Shown: in pieces, positions 8,443 to 15,843 of the stretch | Numbering within the stretch: the stretch's first letter is position 1 | Layout: every line of letters starts with the position of its first letter | Assembly: GCA_016713245.1 (NCBI GenBank) | Contig: JADJPM010000001.1 | Span: 1,550,001-1,614,000, forward strand | Source: Verrucomicrobiaceae bacterium | Lineage (GTDB): Bacteria > Verrucomicrobiota > Verrucomicrobiia > Verrucomicrobiales > Verrucomicrobiaceae | Direction of reading: 5' to 3' | Length of the DNA: 64,000 nt | The notes under the pieces: model-generated | What the model was told of the DNA's origin: nothing | Databases searched by the model: none | Seen by the model: the letters and a program-made list of their open reading frames with translations, nothing else | Position numbers and translations under genes: made by a program

Positions 8443-8928
8443 TCAATCCAGCCACTCCATCTCGTTCGAGAGCATCGTGTCGTCATCAAAAGTGAAGCGC
8501 CCGATGAAATGGCGGCGCTCCACCAGCAGCGCCTCCAGCCAGAAGCGATCATCCGCCCACATCTCCTCCAGAGGTAGCGCCGTGAGCGGCGTCCAAAGCG
8601 GGATCGCCTCGTCCGTCTCGATGGCCGTGCCTTTGTGGGAGGTGGCCAAAAAAACATCCACATGCAGGCTCAGCCCGTCCACAAACTGGAACCATAGCTC
8701 CCCATGCTTCACCGGCGAGATCGCCGTCACGCCCAGCTCCTCCTGCGTCTCGCGGATGGCGCACTGCTCGGAAGTCTCACCCGGATCGATCTTGCCGCCA
8801 GGCCCGTTGATCTTCCCCGCCCCCAGCCCGCGCTTCTTGCGAATCAAGAGCACCTCACCACGCGCCTCGTCGATGATGAACATCAGCGTCGCCAGCATCG
8901 AGGGCTTCCAAGTTTTCCAATCGGTCAT
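8443..8928 (-). CDS. Nudix hydrolase, MutT/MTH1-like
   Basis: A 161-residue pyrophosphohydrolase. The Nudix box runs GGKIDPGETSEQCAIRETQEELG (residues 45-66), with the metal-binding REtqEE core intact. The N-terminal strand LATLMFIIDEARGEVLLIRKKRGLGAGKINGPGG is typical of 8-oxo-dGTP diphosphatases of the MTH1 kind, which sanitise oxidised nucleotides. The C-terminal half keeps the VDVFLA and EAIPLW segments of that group. Substrate is inferred, not shown. It lies 77 bases upstream of prs on the same strand. Confidence 0.85.
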   Translation of the reverse strand: MTDWKTWKPSMLATLMFIIDEARGEVLLIRKKRGLGAGKINGPGGKIDPGETSEQCAIRETQEELGVTAISPVKHGELWFQFVDGLSLHVDVFLATSHKGTAIETDEAIPLWTPLTALPLEEMWADDRFWLEALLVERRHFIGRFTFDDDTMLSNEMEWLD

Positions 8929-9009
8929 GAGACCGCGAGCCTAGCAGCCGCTGCCGGGGCGTCAAACCGAGGTCTTGCCACAAAGATCTCGATTTGGTAA
9001 AATCACGCC

Positions 9010-9438
9010 ATGAGATGGAGCCAGATCACTTCAAAGCTGTTCACGTTGCTTGCTTTCAGCATTGGAGCGGCTGTGGTTTGGCATTCGTCCGGCTTGCTTC
9101 CTGTGCAGGAGGTCAATGCGTTCCAATTGCATACCGAGAGCAGCCCTCCTCTCACAAAGGATGTGCCGTCGGACCATTCAGATGCCTACCAGCGGGCTAT
9201 GGCGGAAGCCACGGGCTCTCGCGATGAGATGCTCCGTATTGTGAGTGAAACCAGAATTCAGAATCGGTGGAAGGAGTACGAGGTGTCTCAGGTGCTTCAA
9301 GGCTCGATCGAGTTTACTACAGCCATAGATCTAGGGGCAAAGTTGCCGCGGACACTCCTCGATCCTGATGAAGTCTGGCACCGGCAGATGAAAGCCGCCG
9401 CTGCCATTCTTCACGAACAGATCATGCCTTGGCGTTAA
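9010..9438 (+). CDS. Small anchored protein with C-terminal DPDxVW motif (copy 1)
   Basis: A 142-residue product with an N-terminal hydrophobic segment (about residues 10-30) that may be a signal anchor or signal peptide. The middle is helical and polar. It ends with DPDEVWHRQMKAAAAI, which is almost repeated at the end of the next gene. The rest of the two proteins is not obviously alike. It starts at the ATG at 9010, and the next gene follows after 15 bases, so they are probably cotranscribed. Function unknown. Confidence 0.65.
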   Translation: MRWSQITSKLFTLLAFSIGAAVVWHSSGLLPVQEVNAFQLHTESSPPLTKDVPSDHSDAYQRAMAEATGSRDEMLRIVSETRIQNRWKEYEVSQVLQGSIEFTTAIDLGAKLPRTLLDPDEVWHRQMKAAAAILHEQIMPWR

Positions 9439-9453
9439 CTACCTCATCATCTC

Positions 9454-9822
9454 ATGAAGACCTTCCTGCCCTCCTTCCTCGCCGTCGCGTCTTTGATTGC
9501 CGCTGCCTACCTCGGCATCAGTTGGCAGCAAAGTTTGGCTGCATTGGATCAAAAGGAGGCCGAGCTTCAAAAGCAGGCTCGTGAGATTCAAGAACTCAAA
9601 AACATTCAGGCTGCTAGTGAAGCGACCAACGACTTGCTGGTCAGGCGCCTGGGTCAGCTCTCTGCAAATCCTTTCAAAGGCACCGTCTTGAACGAACTCG
9701 ACGCCGCCGAGCGCCGTCAGCGCATTCCCGCAGGTGCCACCGATCCCGATAAAGTGTGGAAGGGCCAGATGAAGGCAGCTCGCGATACCATCGAGGCCGC
9801 TGGCATACCGGTCTCACGTTGA
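9454..9822 (+). CDS. Small anchored coiled-coil protein with C-terminal DPDxVW motif (copy 2)
   Basis: A 122-residue product with an N-terminal hydrophobic segment (about 5-22), then a predicted coiled coil (QQSLAALDQKEAELQKQAR onward, about 25-70). It ends with TDPDKVWKGQMKAARDTI, matching the end of the preceding protein at D-P-D-x-V-W-x-x-Q-M-K-A-A. The pair looks like diverged paralogues that keep only the C-terminal motif. No function is assigned; location is probably membrane or periplasm. Confidence 0.65.
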   Translation: MKTFLPSFLAVASLIAAAYLGISWQQSLAALDQKEAELQKQAREIQELKNIQAASEATNDLLVRRLGQLSANPFKGTVLNELDAAERRQRIPAGATDPDKVWKGQMKAARDTIEAAGIPVSR

Positions 9823-9882
9823 GGCAAAAATAAACGCCAATTCATCTACGGCACGCCCCTGTGGTTAACCCACTGGGTTTCT

Positions 9883-10221
9883 ATGCGGGTAGCCATGAGC
9901 TTCCTCCCTCCTCCCACGCTTCCGAAATCACGCCACGTCAGTCCGGTCATTCCTGTCCCTCCGGTCACAAACGCCACCTCCTTCACCTTCCGCACCACCA
10001 CCTGGCAGGCGGACGGCTTCGGCTTCGATGCCACCAGCGGTGAATTTTTCACCGCCAGCCCGACCGCGCTGGTCGTGATGCAGTGCCTCGCGGCGAAGAT
10101 GACCACCGCGCAGATCCTCGACCGCCTCACGAGCACCTTCGACGTCCCACGCCGCAGCGCCGAACGCGATCTGGAGTCCTTCCTCGCCGAACTCGAAGGC
10201 ATGGGCCTCGGCAAATCATAA
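9883..10221 (+). CDS. PqqD-like peptide chaperone (RRE-type) protein
   Basis: A 112-residue protein whose core (about 38-108) follows the PqqD pattern: a strand ending DGFGFDATSGEFF, then SPTALVVMQCLAAKMTTAQI, a helix with LTSTFDVP, and a final helix RDLESFLAELEGMGL. In established RiPP systems PqqD-like domains bind a leader peptide and hand it to a modifying enzyme. An alternative start is the ATG at 9895. The stop codon is supplied by an AT-rich repeat. It is first in the 9883-18776 operon and is 28 bases ahead of an ATP-grasp gene. I see no obvious precursor peptide next to it. Confidence 0.72.
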   Translation: MRVAMSFLPPPTLPKSRHVSPVIPVPPVTNATSFTFRTTTWQADGFGFDATSGEFFTASPTALVVMQCLAAKMTTAQILDRLTSTFDVPRRSAERDLESFLAELEGMGLGKS

Positions 10222-10244
10222 GTCATAAATCGTAAATCATAAAT
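10213..10244. repeat. AT-rich repeat, copy 1
   Basis: An AT-rich tract beginning with the exact 18-mer AAATCATAAGTCATAAAT (10213-10230), followed by two degenerate units. Its first nine bases are the last two sense codons and the stop of the PqqD-like gene. The same 18-mer recurs at 11374 and 16142. Confidence 0.8.
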
Positions 10245-10249
10245 TGCCC

Positions 10250-11368
10250 ATGAACTCCTCCCCCACCATCGCCGTCACGGGTCTTCATCGCGGTGAAAAT
10301 CCCCAGCCCGGTTCTGCGGTCATCCGCAGCCTGCGCCGCGTGTATCCCGAGCTGCGCATCATCGGCCTCTGCTACGACACGCTGGAAAGCGGCCTCTACA
10401 GCGAGGAAGACGCGCCGGATGCCGCCTTCACGCTGCCGTATCCTTCGGCAGGTCTCGAAGCCTTCTGGGATCGCCTCGATGCCATTCGCGAGGTCGAGCG
10501 CTTCGATGTGCTCATTCCTTGCCTCGACGCCGAAATGGCCCCGCTGGTCGAATCGCCCGAAAAACTCCGCGAGCGCGGCATTTCGGCCTGTTTGCCCTCG
10601 TGGAAGGCGTTTGAGGCTCGCGACAAATCGAAGCTGCCGGACCTCTGCGAGCGCACGCATTGCCGCACACCCCAAACCGTGGCGGTGAACGATGTGAGCA
10701 GCATGCATCAGGCCGCCGCAGGCTTTGGTGGCAGCGTGTTTGTCAAAGGCCGCTACTATGAGGCGCAGCTCGCCAGCACACCGGCGGCGCGTGAATCAGC
10801 CTACTGGCACATGCTGGAGACCTGGGGCGCTCCGGTGCTCGTTCAAGAGCGCATCGAGGGCGAGGAATACAACGTCATCGGCATCGGCGACGGTCGCGGG
10901 CACATCCTCGGCTCCTGCGCCATCCGCAAGATGCTGCGCACGTCGAATGGCAAAGGCTTCGGCGGCATGGTCGTGCGTGATCCGCAGCTCGACGCCGTCG
11001 CGCAATCACTCATCGCCGAGCTTCGCTGGAACGGCCCGTTTGAACTCGAATTCGTCAAACCCGACGGCCCGAAAGCCGAATACTGCCTCATCGAGATCAA
11101 TCCGCGCTTCCCTGCCTGGTGCGACTTCCCCTCGACGCTGAATTGCAACCTCCCCGCCGCCGCTGTCGAGCTCGCCCTCGGCTGGCAGCCCCGCGAGCCG
11201 CTGCGCCACGCCACGCCCGGCAAGTTCTTCATCCGCCACGCCATCGACATGACGGGTGATATCCGAGACTTGGCGGCTTTGACCACCACCGGGCAGCTCA
11301 TCCGAGCAAGCGAAGAGCCAAGGGCGAAGGGCATAGAGCCCCAAACCACCTGCTCTCTGAAATCATAA
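10250..11368 (+). CDS. ATP-grasp domain ligase
   Basis: A 372-residue protein with a Rossmann-like N-terminal domain (TIAVTGLHRG, about 5-110) and an ATP-grasp fold (about 120-320). Visible landmarks are FVKGRYYEAQ (ATP-binding Lys), VLVQERIEGEEYNVI, FELEFVKPDG and the magnesium-binding IEINPRFPAW. The arrangement resembles CarB or PylC-type ligases, which join a carboxylate to an amine through an acyl phosphate. The ATG at 10250 is preferred over the TTG at 10244. It follows the PqqD-like gene and precedes the PLP enzyme; substrate unknown. The end of the gene runs into an AT-rich repeat that supplies the stop codon. Confidence 0.8.
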   Translation: MNSSPTIAVTGLHRGENPQPGSAVIRSLRRVYPELRIIGLCYDTLESGLYSEEDAPDAAFTLPYPSAGLEAFWDRLDAIREVERFDVLIPCLDAEMAPLVESPEKLRERGISACLPSWKAFEARDKSKLPDLCERTHCRTPQTVAVNDVSSMHQAAAGFGGSVFVKGRYYEAQLASTPAARESAYWHMLETWGAPVLVQERIEGEEYNVIGIGDGRGHILGSCAIRKMLRTSNGKGFGGMVVRDPQLDAVAQSLIAELRWNGPFELEFVKPDGPKAEYCLIEINPRFPAWCDFPSTLNCNLPAAAVELALGWQPREPLRHATPGKFFIRHAIDMTGDIRDLAALTTTGQLIRASEEPRAKGIEPQTTCSLKS

Positions 11369-11393
11369 ATCAAAAATCATAAGTCATAAATTT
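11360..11393. repeat. AT-rich repeat, copy 2
   Basis: Four degenerate units of AAATCATAA; the 18-mer AAATCATAAGTCATAAAT is exact at 11374-11391. As in copy 1, the tract begins with AAATCATAA and provides the final Lys-Ser codons and the stop of the upstream gene. Confidence 0.8.
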
Positions 11394-12833
11394 ATGCCTG
11401 CTCTCCTCCCCTACACTCCGCCAACACTCACCCGCCACCTCCACGGAGCGAACAGCGCGGTGAATCGCAATCGCAACGCGCACGGCCTCAATCACAACGT
11501 CTGCGAGCGCATTGATGGCGTCGCCGTCGCCGATCTGGCGGCTCGTTTTGGCTCGCCGCTCTTCGTTTTCTCCGAGCGCACGCTGCGGGAGAAGATCCGC
11601 CGCGCTCGCGAGGCCTTCGAGAGCCGCTATCCGAACACGCGCTTCGCGTGGAGCTACAAAACGAACTACCTCAACGCCATCTGCCGCGTGTTTCACAGCG
11701 AGGGCAGCATCGCGGAGGTCGTCAGCGAATTCGAGTATGAAAAAGCACGCCGGAACGGCATCGCCGGACGCGACATCATCTTCAACGGACCACACAAAAG
11801 CCGCGAAGGCCTCGAACTCGCCGTCGCCGAAGGCGCGATGATCCAGGTCGATAACTGGGACGAGTTGCTGCTGCTCGACAGCATCGCGAAGGAGCAGAAT
11901 CGCAGCATCGACCTCGCCATCCGCTGCTGGCTCGACGCGGGCATCCAGCCGGTGTGGAGCAAATTTGGCTTCGGCGTCGAGAATGGCGAGGCCTGGCGTG
12001 TCATCCGCCGCATCGCCGAAAGCAAGGGCCGTCTCCGCCTGCAAGGCCTGCACACGCACATCGGCACCTACATTCTCGAACCGAACGCCTACAAGGTCGC
12101 CGCCGAAAAACTCGTCACGCTCATGGAGCGCTGCCGCGAGACCTACGGCTGGAGTTTGCGCTATCTCAATCTCGGCGGCGGCTTCCCCTCGCTCAGCACG
12201 CTGCATTACTCGTATCAGAGCGCCGAGCAGTTCGTGCAGCCCATCGAGAAGTATGCCGAGGCCATCACCAGCGTGTTGAATTCGCTCCCACGCGACCGCC
12301 GTCCGCGCCTCTACCTCGAAAGCGGCCGCGCTCTCGTCGATGAAGCCGGTTATCTCATCACCAGCGTCGTTGCCGTGAGGCAAACCACCGCCAGCGGACC
12401 CATCACGCTCGCTGGCAAGGCCAACAAAGGCCCCGCTTATGTCCACGAGACACCCGGCACCGCGTATGTCGTCGATGCCGGCATCAACCTGCTCTACAGC
12501 GGCAACTGGTATCGCTTCAACGTGAAGCCCGCCAAAGCCCTCCGCGAGGCCGCCGCGCAGCCGGTGAAGCTCTACGGCTGCCTCTGCATGAACATCGACG
12601 TCATCCGCGAGCAGGTCTCCCTGCCCGCCATGACCACCGGCGATCATCTCGTCATGCATCCCGTCGGTGCCTACAACATCACACAGAGCATGCAGTTCAT
12701 CACCTATCGTCCCGCTGTGGTGATGATCGGCCTCGACGGCCGCGTCGATGTCATCCGCCAACGCGAGGACCTCGATTATGTGCAGCGGCTGGAGCGCATT
12801 CCGGATCATCTGCTGGCCGCGCCGCAGAATTGA
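11394..12833 (+). CDS. PLP-dependent decarboxylase, diaminopimelate decarboxylase-like (fold type III)
   Basis: A 479-residue fold-type III PLP enzyme. The alpha/beta barrel starts near residue 45; the PLP Lys is K89 in WSYKTN. The barrel then carries the HTHIGTYI loop and the glycine-rich phosphate site GGGFPS. The C-terminal beta domain has LYGCLCMNIDVI, at the place of the catalytic Cys-Asp segment of diaminopimelate and ornithine decarboxylases. Substrate may be a meso-diaminopimelate-like or basic amino acid, but the sequence is divergent and the operon context is not lysine synthesis, so I do not call it lysA. Operon partner of the ATP-grasp ligase. Confidence 0.78.
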   Translation: MPALLPYTPPTLTRHLHGANSAVNRNRNAHGLNHNVCERIDGVAVADLAARFGSPLFVFSERTLREKIRRAREAFESRYPNTRFAWSYKTNYLNAICRVFHSEGSIAEVVSEFEYEKARRNGIAGRDIIFNGPHKSREGLELAVAEGAMIQVDNWDELLLLDSIAKEQNRSIDLAIRCWLDAGIQPVWSKFGFGVENGEAWRVIRRIAESKGRLRLQGLHTHIGTYILEPNAYKVAAEKLVTLMERCRETYGWSLRYLNLGGGFPSLSTLHYSYQSAEQFVQPIEKYAEAITSVLNSLPRDRRPRLYLESGRALVDEAGYLITSVVAVRQTTASGPITLAGKANKGPAYVHETPGTAYVVDAGINLLYSGNWYRFNVKPAKALREAAAQPVKLYGCLCMNIDVIREQVSLPAMTTGDHLVMHPVGAYNITQSMQFITYRPAVVMIGLDGRVDVIRQREDLDYVQRLERIPDHLLAAPQN

Positions 12834-12939
12834 ATCGTCCTCGTCCTCCTACTCGAACTCGTCCTCGATCCTTGCGCTCCATTCCAAGAGACAAAAAGGA
12901 CTCCAGGGACCCAAGTGACTTTCCAAACCCCACGCCACC

Positions 12940-15195
12940 ATGAACCCACCATCATCCTCCTTCCCTATGATGGACCTTCTCGAAGTCACGCCAGAAGGTG
13001 GCACAGGTTTCCAACCTGTGCGTTCCAGCGCACTCGCCACCCTCCGCGCCTTCGCCCAGAGACAGGTTAAAAACCTGTCCCACTTTCTCTCCCCGCTCCT
13101 CGACACCTCCCGCGCCGCCGCGTCCATCTTCCTCTGCGGAAGCTGGAAAACCGGCGCGCTGCTCTGCGCCTCGCTGCTGCTCGTCCCGCGCTACTTTCTC
13201 TTCGCGATGAGCGCCACGCTGCTCGGCGGCGTGCTCGCAAAGCTCATGCATCTGCCCGCCGCGATGCGCAAAGACGGCACGCTGCTCTACAACGTGCTTT
13301 TGAGCGCTCTCGCTGTCGCGTGGATCACGCGGAACACCACGCTGCCGCCCGCGGCCATCTACGGCATGCTAGGTGTCGCCATGGTGTACTCGCTGCTGCT
13401 CTCCGCGGCGCTCTGGCACTGGTTTCCGCTCAAAGCAGGCCTGCCGCCGCTCAGCGTCGCGTTCGTCGTCGTGTTCGGCACGCTGCTGACCTTCTTCCCG
13501 CTCGCTGCGGCCGCCTCCGCCGCGCTGCCGTATGCGCTCCCGGCCGATCCCGCGCTGCCCTTCGTTGTGAACGCTTTCCTGCGCAGCCTGGGCACCATCT
13601 TGTTCATGCCGAACGTGTGGGCCGGTGTCGCGGTGCTCGTCGCGTTGCTCGTGTGGTCGCGCGTGGCCATCGTGAATGGCATCGCGGGTTATGCCGGCGG
13701 CATTCTCGTCGTGAAAATGCTCGAAGCCTGCGGCTTGCAGTGGTTTGGCTGGTTCGCGGGTCACAACTACCTTCTCGCCGGCATGGCACTCGGTGCCGTC
13801 TATTTCGTGCCGAGCTGGAGCAGCCTCGCGCTGGCCTTTGGCGGTGGTGCGGTGGCCGCGTTGAATGTCGCCGCAGTGCAGCACTTCCTGCGTGGCTCAG
13901 GCTGGGAATACCTGCCGCTGCCGTATCTGCTCACCATCTGGAGTTTTCTCTGCGCCATGCGCCTGCGCGAGAAATCCGGCTCGCTGCTGCCCACCGTCGG
14001 CACTTTTGAAAATCCCGAAGCCGCCGCGGCCAGCATCGCGCTCGCGAATGCCCGCTTCCCGCATCGTCACGAGACGCATGTGCTGCTGCCAACTTCACGC
14101 GAGGTCACTGTCACGCAAGGCTTCGACGACAAGCTCTCGCATCGCGGCGATTGGAAACACGCGCTCGACTTTGAAGTGCTCGACGCCGCTGGAAACGCCT
14201 GCCCACCCGGCTGCGACGACGATTTGAGCCGCTACTACACGCAGGGTCTCGAAATCCGCGCTCCAGGAAGCGGTGAAGTCCTCCGCGTCATCGACAACGT
14301 GCCCGACAACGCCCCTGGCGGCTGCAACTTCGCGCAGAACTGGGGCAACCACCTCATCCTCCGTCTCGATCACGGCGGCATCGTGAAGCTCGCGCACTTC
14401 ACCAAGAACGGCATCCACGTGAAGCCCGGCCAGCACGTCACCGCCGGCGATCTCCTCGGCTACTGCGGCAACACCGGCCGCTCCCCCGTGCCGCACATCC
14501 ACCTCCACACCCAATCCACCACCGATACCGGCGCACCGACGACGCCCTTCTGCCTCACGAACATTTTCACACGCACCAAGAACGGTCTGCGCTGGGATTT
14601 TGCTCGTGTGCCTCAGGTCGGAGAGCGCCTCTCAGCCGCCGTGCTCTCTCATACCGTCCTGGGCACGCTGGCGCACTTCGCTCCCGGCATCAGCACCTAC
14701 CGTCAGTCAGGTCAATCCAGTCAGTTACGTCTCACGACCACCCTTGATGACGCCGGTCGCTACATCCTCTCCTCCGAAAACGGCCAGCTCACCGCCGTGC
14801 TCGGCCTTCATGCGCTTCAAATCACGCACAGCCGCCTCGACGGCGCCTCCGAGCTGCTGCGACTCCTTTCGTTCGCCATGCCCACCGTGCCCTTCGCTTA
14901 TCAGAGCGGCATGATTTGGGAGGATTGTGTCGCTTCGAGCGCGAAGCGGCGCGGTTGGGCATGGGCGGGCGCTTACCTGGGGCAGCGCATGCAGCGTGTC
15001 ATCACGAAGCATGCGCTGCATCCCACGCATCACCGCCTGCAGCTCCTCACCACGCTCCCCGATGCTCCCGCGCATCTGCCACGCGAGATCGAATTCACCC
15101 TCGAACCCATCCGCAGCCTCACCCAGCTCACCGCCCGCTACGCTGACCGCGAAGTCACCTTCACGCAGACCTCCTTCACCTCCACTCTTCCATGA
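12940..15195 (+). CDS. Urea-transporter-like membrane domain fused to M23-type metallopeptidase domain
   Basis: A 751-residue fusion. Residues about 55-345 form roughly ten hydrophobic segments resembling urea transporters (CGSWKTGALL near the start, LLYNVLLSALAVAW at the place of the Gly-Asn pore motif). Residues about 365-560 resemble an M23 peptidase/LytM fold: TVTQGFDDKLSHRGDWKHALDF, then GNHLILRLDHGGIVKLAHF and the His-rich GRSPVPHIHLHTQ. About 190 further residues have no clear identity. The N-terminal 45 residues include in-frame palindromic repeats, so the start at 12940 is uncertain. The stop overlaps the next start (ATGA). M23 enzymes usually cut peptidoglycan cross-links; the real substrate here is unknown. 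Confidence 0.72.
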   Translation: MNPPSSSFPMMDLLEVTPEGGTGFQPVRSSALATLRAFAQRQVKNLSHFLSPLLDTSRAAASIFLCGSWKTGALLCASLLLVPRYFLFAMSATLLGGVLAKLMHLPAAMRKDGTLLYNVLLSALAVAWITRNTTLPPAAIYGMLGVAMVYSLLLSAALWHWFPLKAGLPPLSVAFVVVFGTLLTFFPLAAAASAALPYALPADPALPFVVNAFLRSLGTILFMPNVWAGVAVLVALLVWSRVAIVNGIAGYAGGILVVKMLEACGLQWFGWFAGHNYLLAGMALGAVYFVPSWSSLALAFGGGAVAALNVAAVQHFLRGSGWEYLPLPYLLTIWSFLCAMRLREKSGSLLPTVGTFENPEAAAASIALANARFPHRHETHVLLPTSREVTVTQGFDDKLSHRGDWKHALDFEVLDAAGNACPPGCDDDLSRYYTQGLEIRAPGSGEVLRVIDNVPDNAPGGCNFAQNWGNHLILRLDHGGIVKLAHFTKNGIHVKPGQHVTAGDLLGYCGNTGRSPVPHIHLHTQSTTDTGAPTTPFCLTNIFTRTKNGLRWDFARVPQVGERLSAAVLSHTVLGTLAHFAPGISTYRQSGQSSQLRLTTTLDDAGRYILSSENGQLTAVLGLHALQITHSRLDGASELLRLLSFAMPTVPFAYQSGMIWEDCVASSAKRRGWAWAGAYLGQRMQRVITKHALHPTHHRLQLLTTLPDAPAHLPREIEFTLEPIRSLTQLTARYADREVTFTQTSFTSTLP
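13001..13079. repeat. Paired palindromic repeat inside the transporter-peptidase gene
   Basis: Two related hairpins, GCACAGGTT/AACCTGTGC (13001-13021) and GACAGGTT/AACCTGTC (13061-13079), lie in frame in the N-terminal coding region. Residues about 20-45 of the protein are therefore repeat-derived. Confidence 0.7.
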
Positions 15196-15839
15196 AAACG
15201 ACGCTTCTCCTTCTTCTCTTCGCCATGCTCGGTCACGCGGCTGATCTCCAAAAAGCCGCCGATGCCTGGCAGCAATCCATCACGGCGGAAACAAGCAATG
15301 ATTTCACCACCGCCATGCAGCACGTCATCAGTTTCAAAAACGCCGGTGGTGATCCTTACCTCGCCTCCGTGCGTGCGGGATGGCTTTCCTTCCAATCGAA
15401 GGACTATGAGAAGGCTGTGCAATTTTACACCGCGGCCCTCAAATACGAGCCACGCGCCATCACACCGCACCTCGGCCTCACTTACACCTATCAGGCCATG
15501 CAAAAGCCCAAAGACACGCTCGCCGCTGCTGCGAACGGCCTGAAGCTCGATCAATACCACTTCGCTCTCCTGCTCATCGTCGGCGAACTGCTCTACAACC
15601 AGCGCGACTACCGCAAAGCCGAGACCTACTTCGACCGGGCCCACCATCAGCGCCCCGAAGACGCCATCGCGCTGAGCTGGCTTGGCTGGGCGCAGATCGC
15701 GCAAGGCCAAGTGAAGCTCGCCGCGCCGACCTTTGAGAAGCTCATGCTCCTCAATCCGAGCGGCTACATGGTCCGCGACGGCTACAACATCTCCCACGGC
15801 ATCCCACCGCAGAACCTCCAGGCCTCCAACCGCCGCTGA
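15192..15839 (+). CDS. Exported tetratricopeptide repeat protein
   Basis: A 215-residue protein with a cleavable-looking signal peptide (residues 1-16, ending GHA). Tandem TPR-like helical pairs follow: ASVRAGWLSFQSKDYEKAVQ, LLIVGELLYNQRDYRKAETY, and LSWLGWAQIAQGQVKLAAP. TPRs mediate protein-protein contacts, so this may be the periplasmic scaffold for the neighbouring membrane proteins (inference). Its start ATG overlaps the stop of the preceding gene by four bases, which indicates translational coupling. The CapK-type gene begins four bases after its stop. Confidence 0.8.
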   Translation: MKTTLLLLLFAMLGHAADLQKAADAWQQSITAETSNDFTTAMQHVISFKNAGGDPYLASVRAGWLSFQSKDYEKAVQFYTAALKYEPRAITPHLGLTYTYQAMQKPKDTLAAAANGLKLDQYHFALLLIVGELLYNQRDYRKAETYFDRAHHQRPEDAIALSWLGWAQIAQGQVKLAAPTFEKLMLLNPSGYMVRDGYNISHGIPPQNLQASNRR

Positions 15840-15843
15840 AACG

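Noticed and set aside
11394..12833. Calling the PLP enzyme lysA
   Set aside because: Divergent catalytic segment and operon context outside lysine synthesis; family-level name only.
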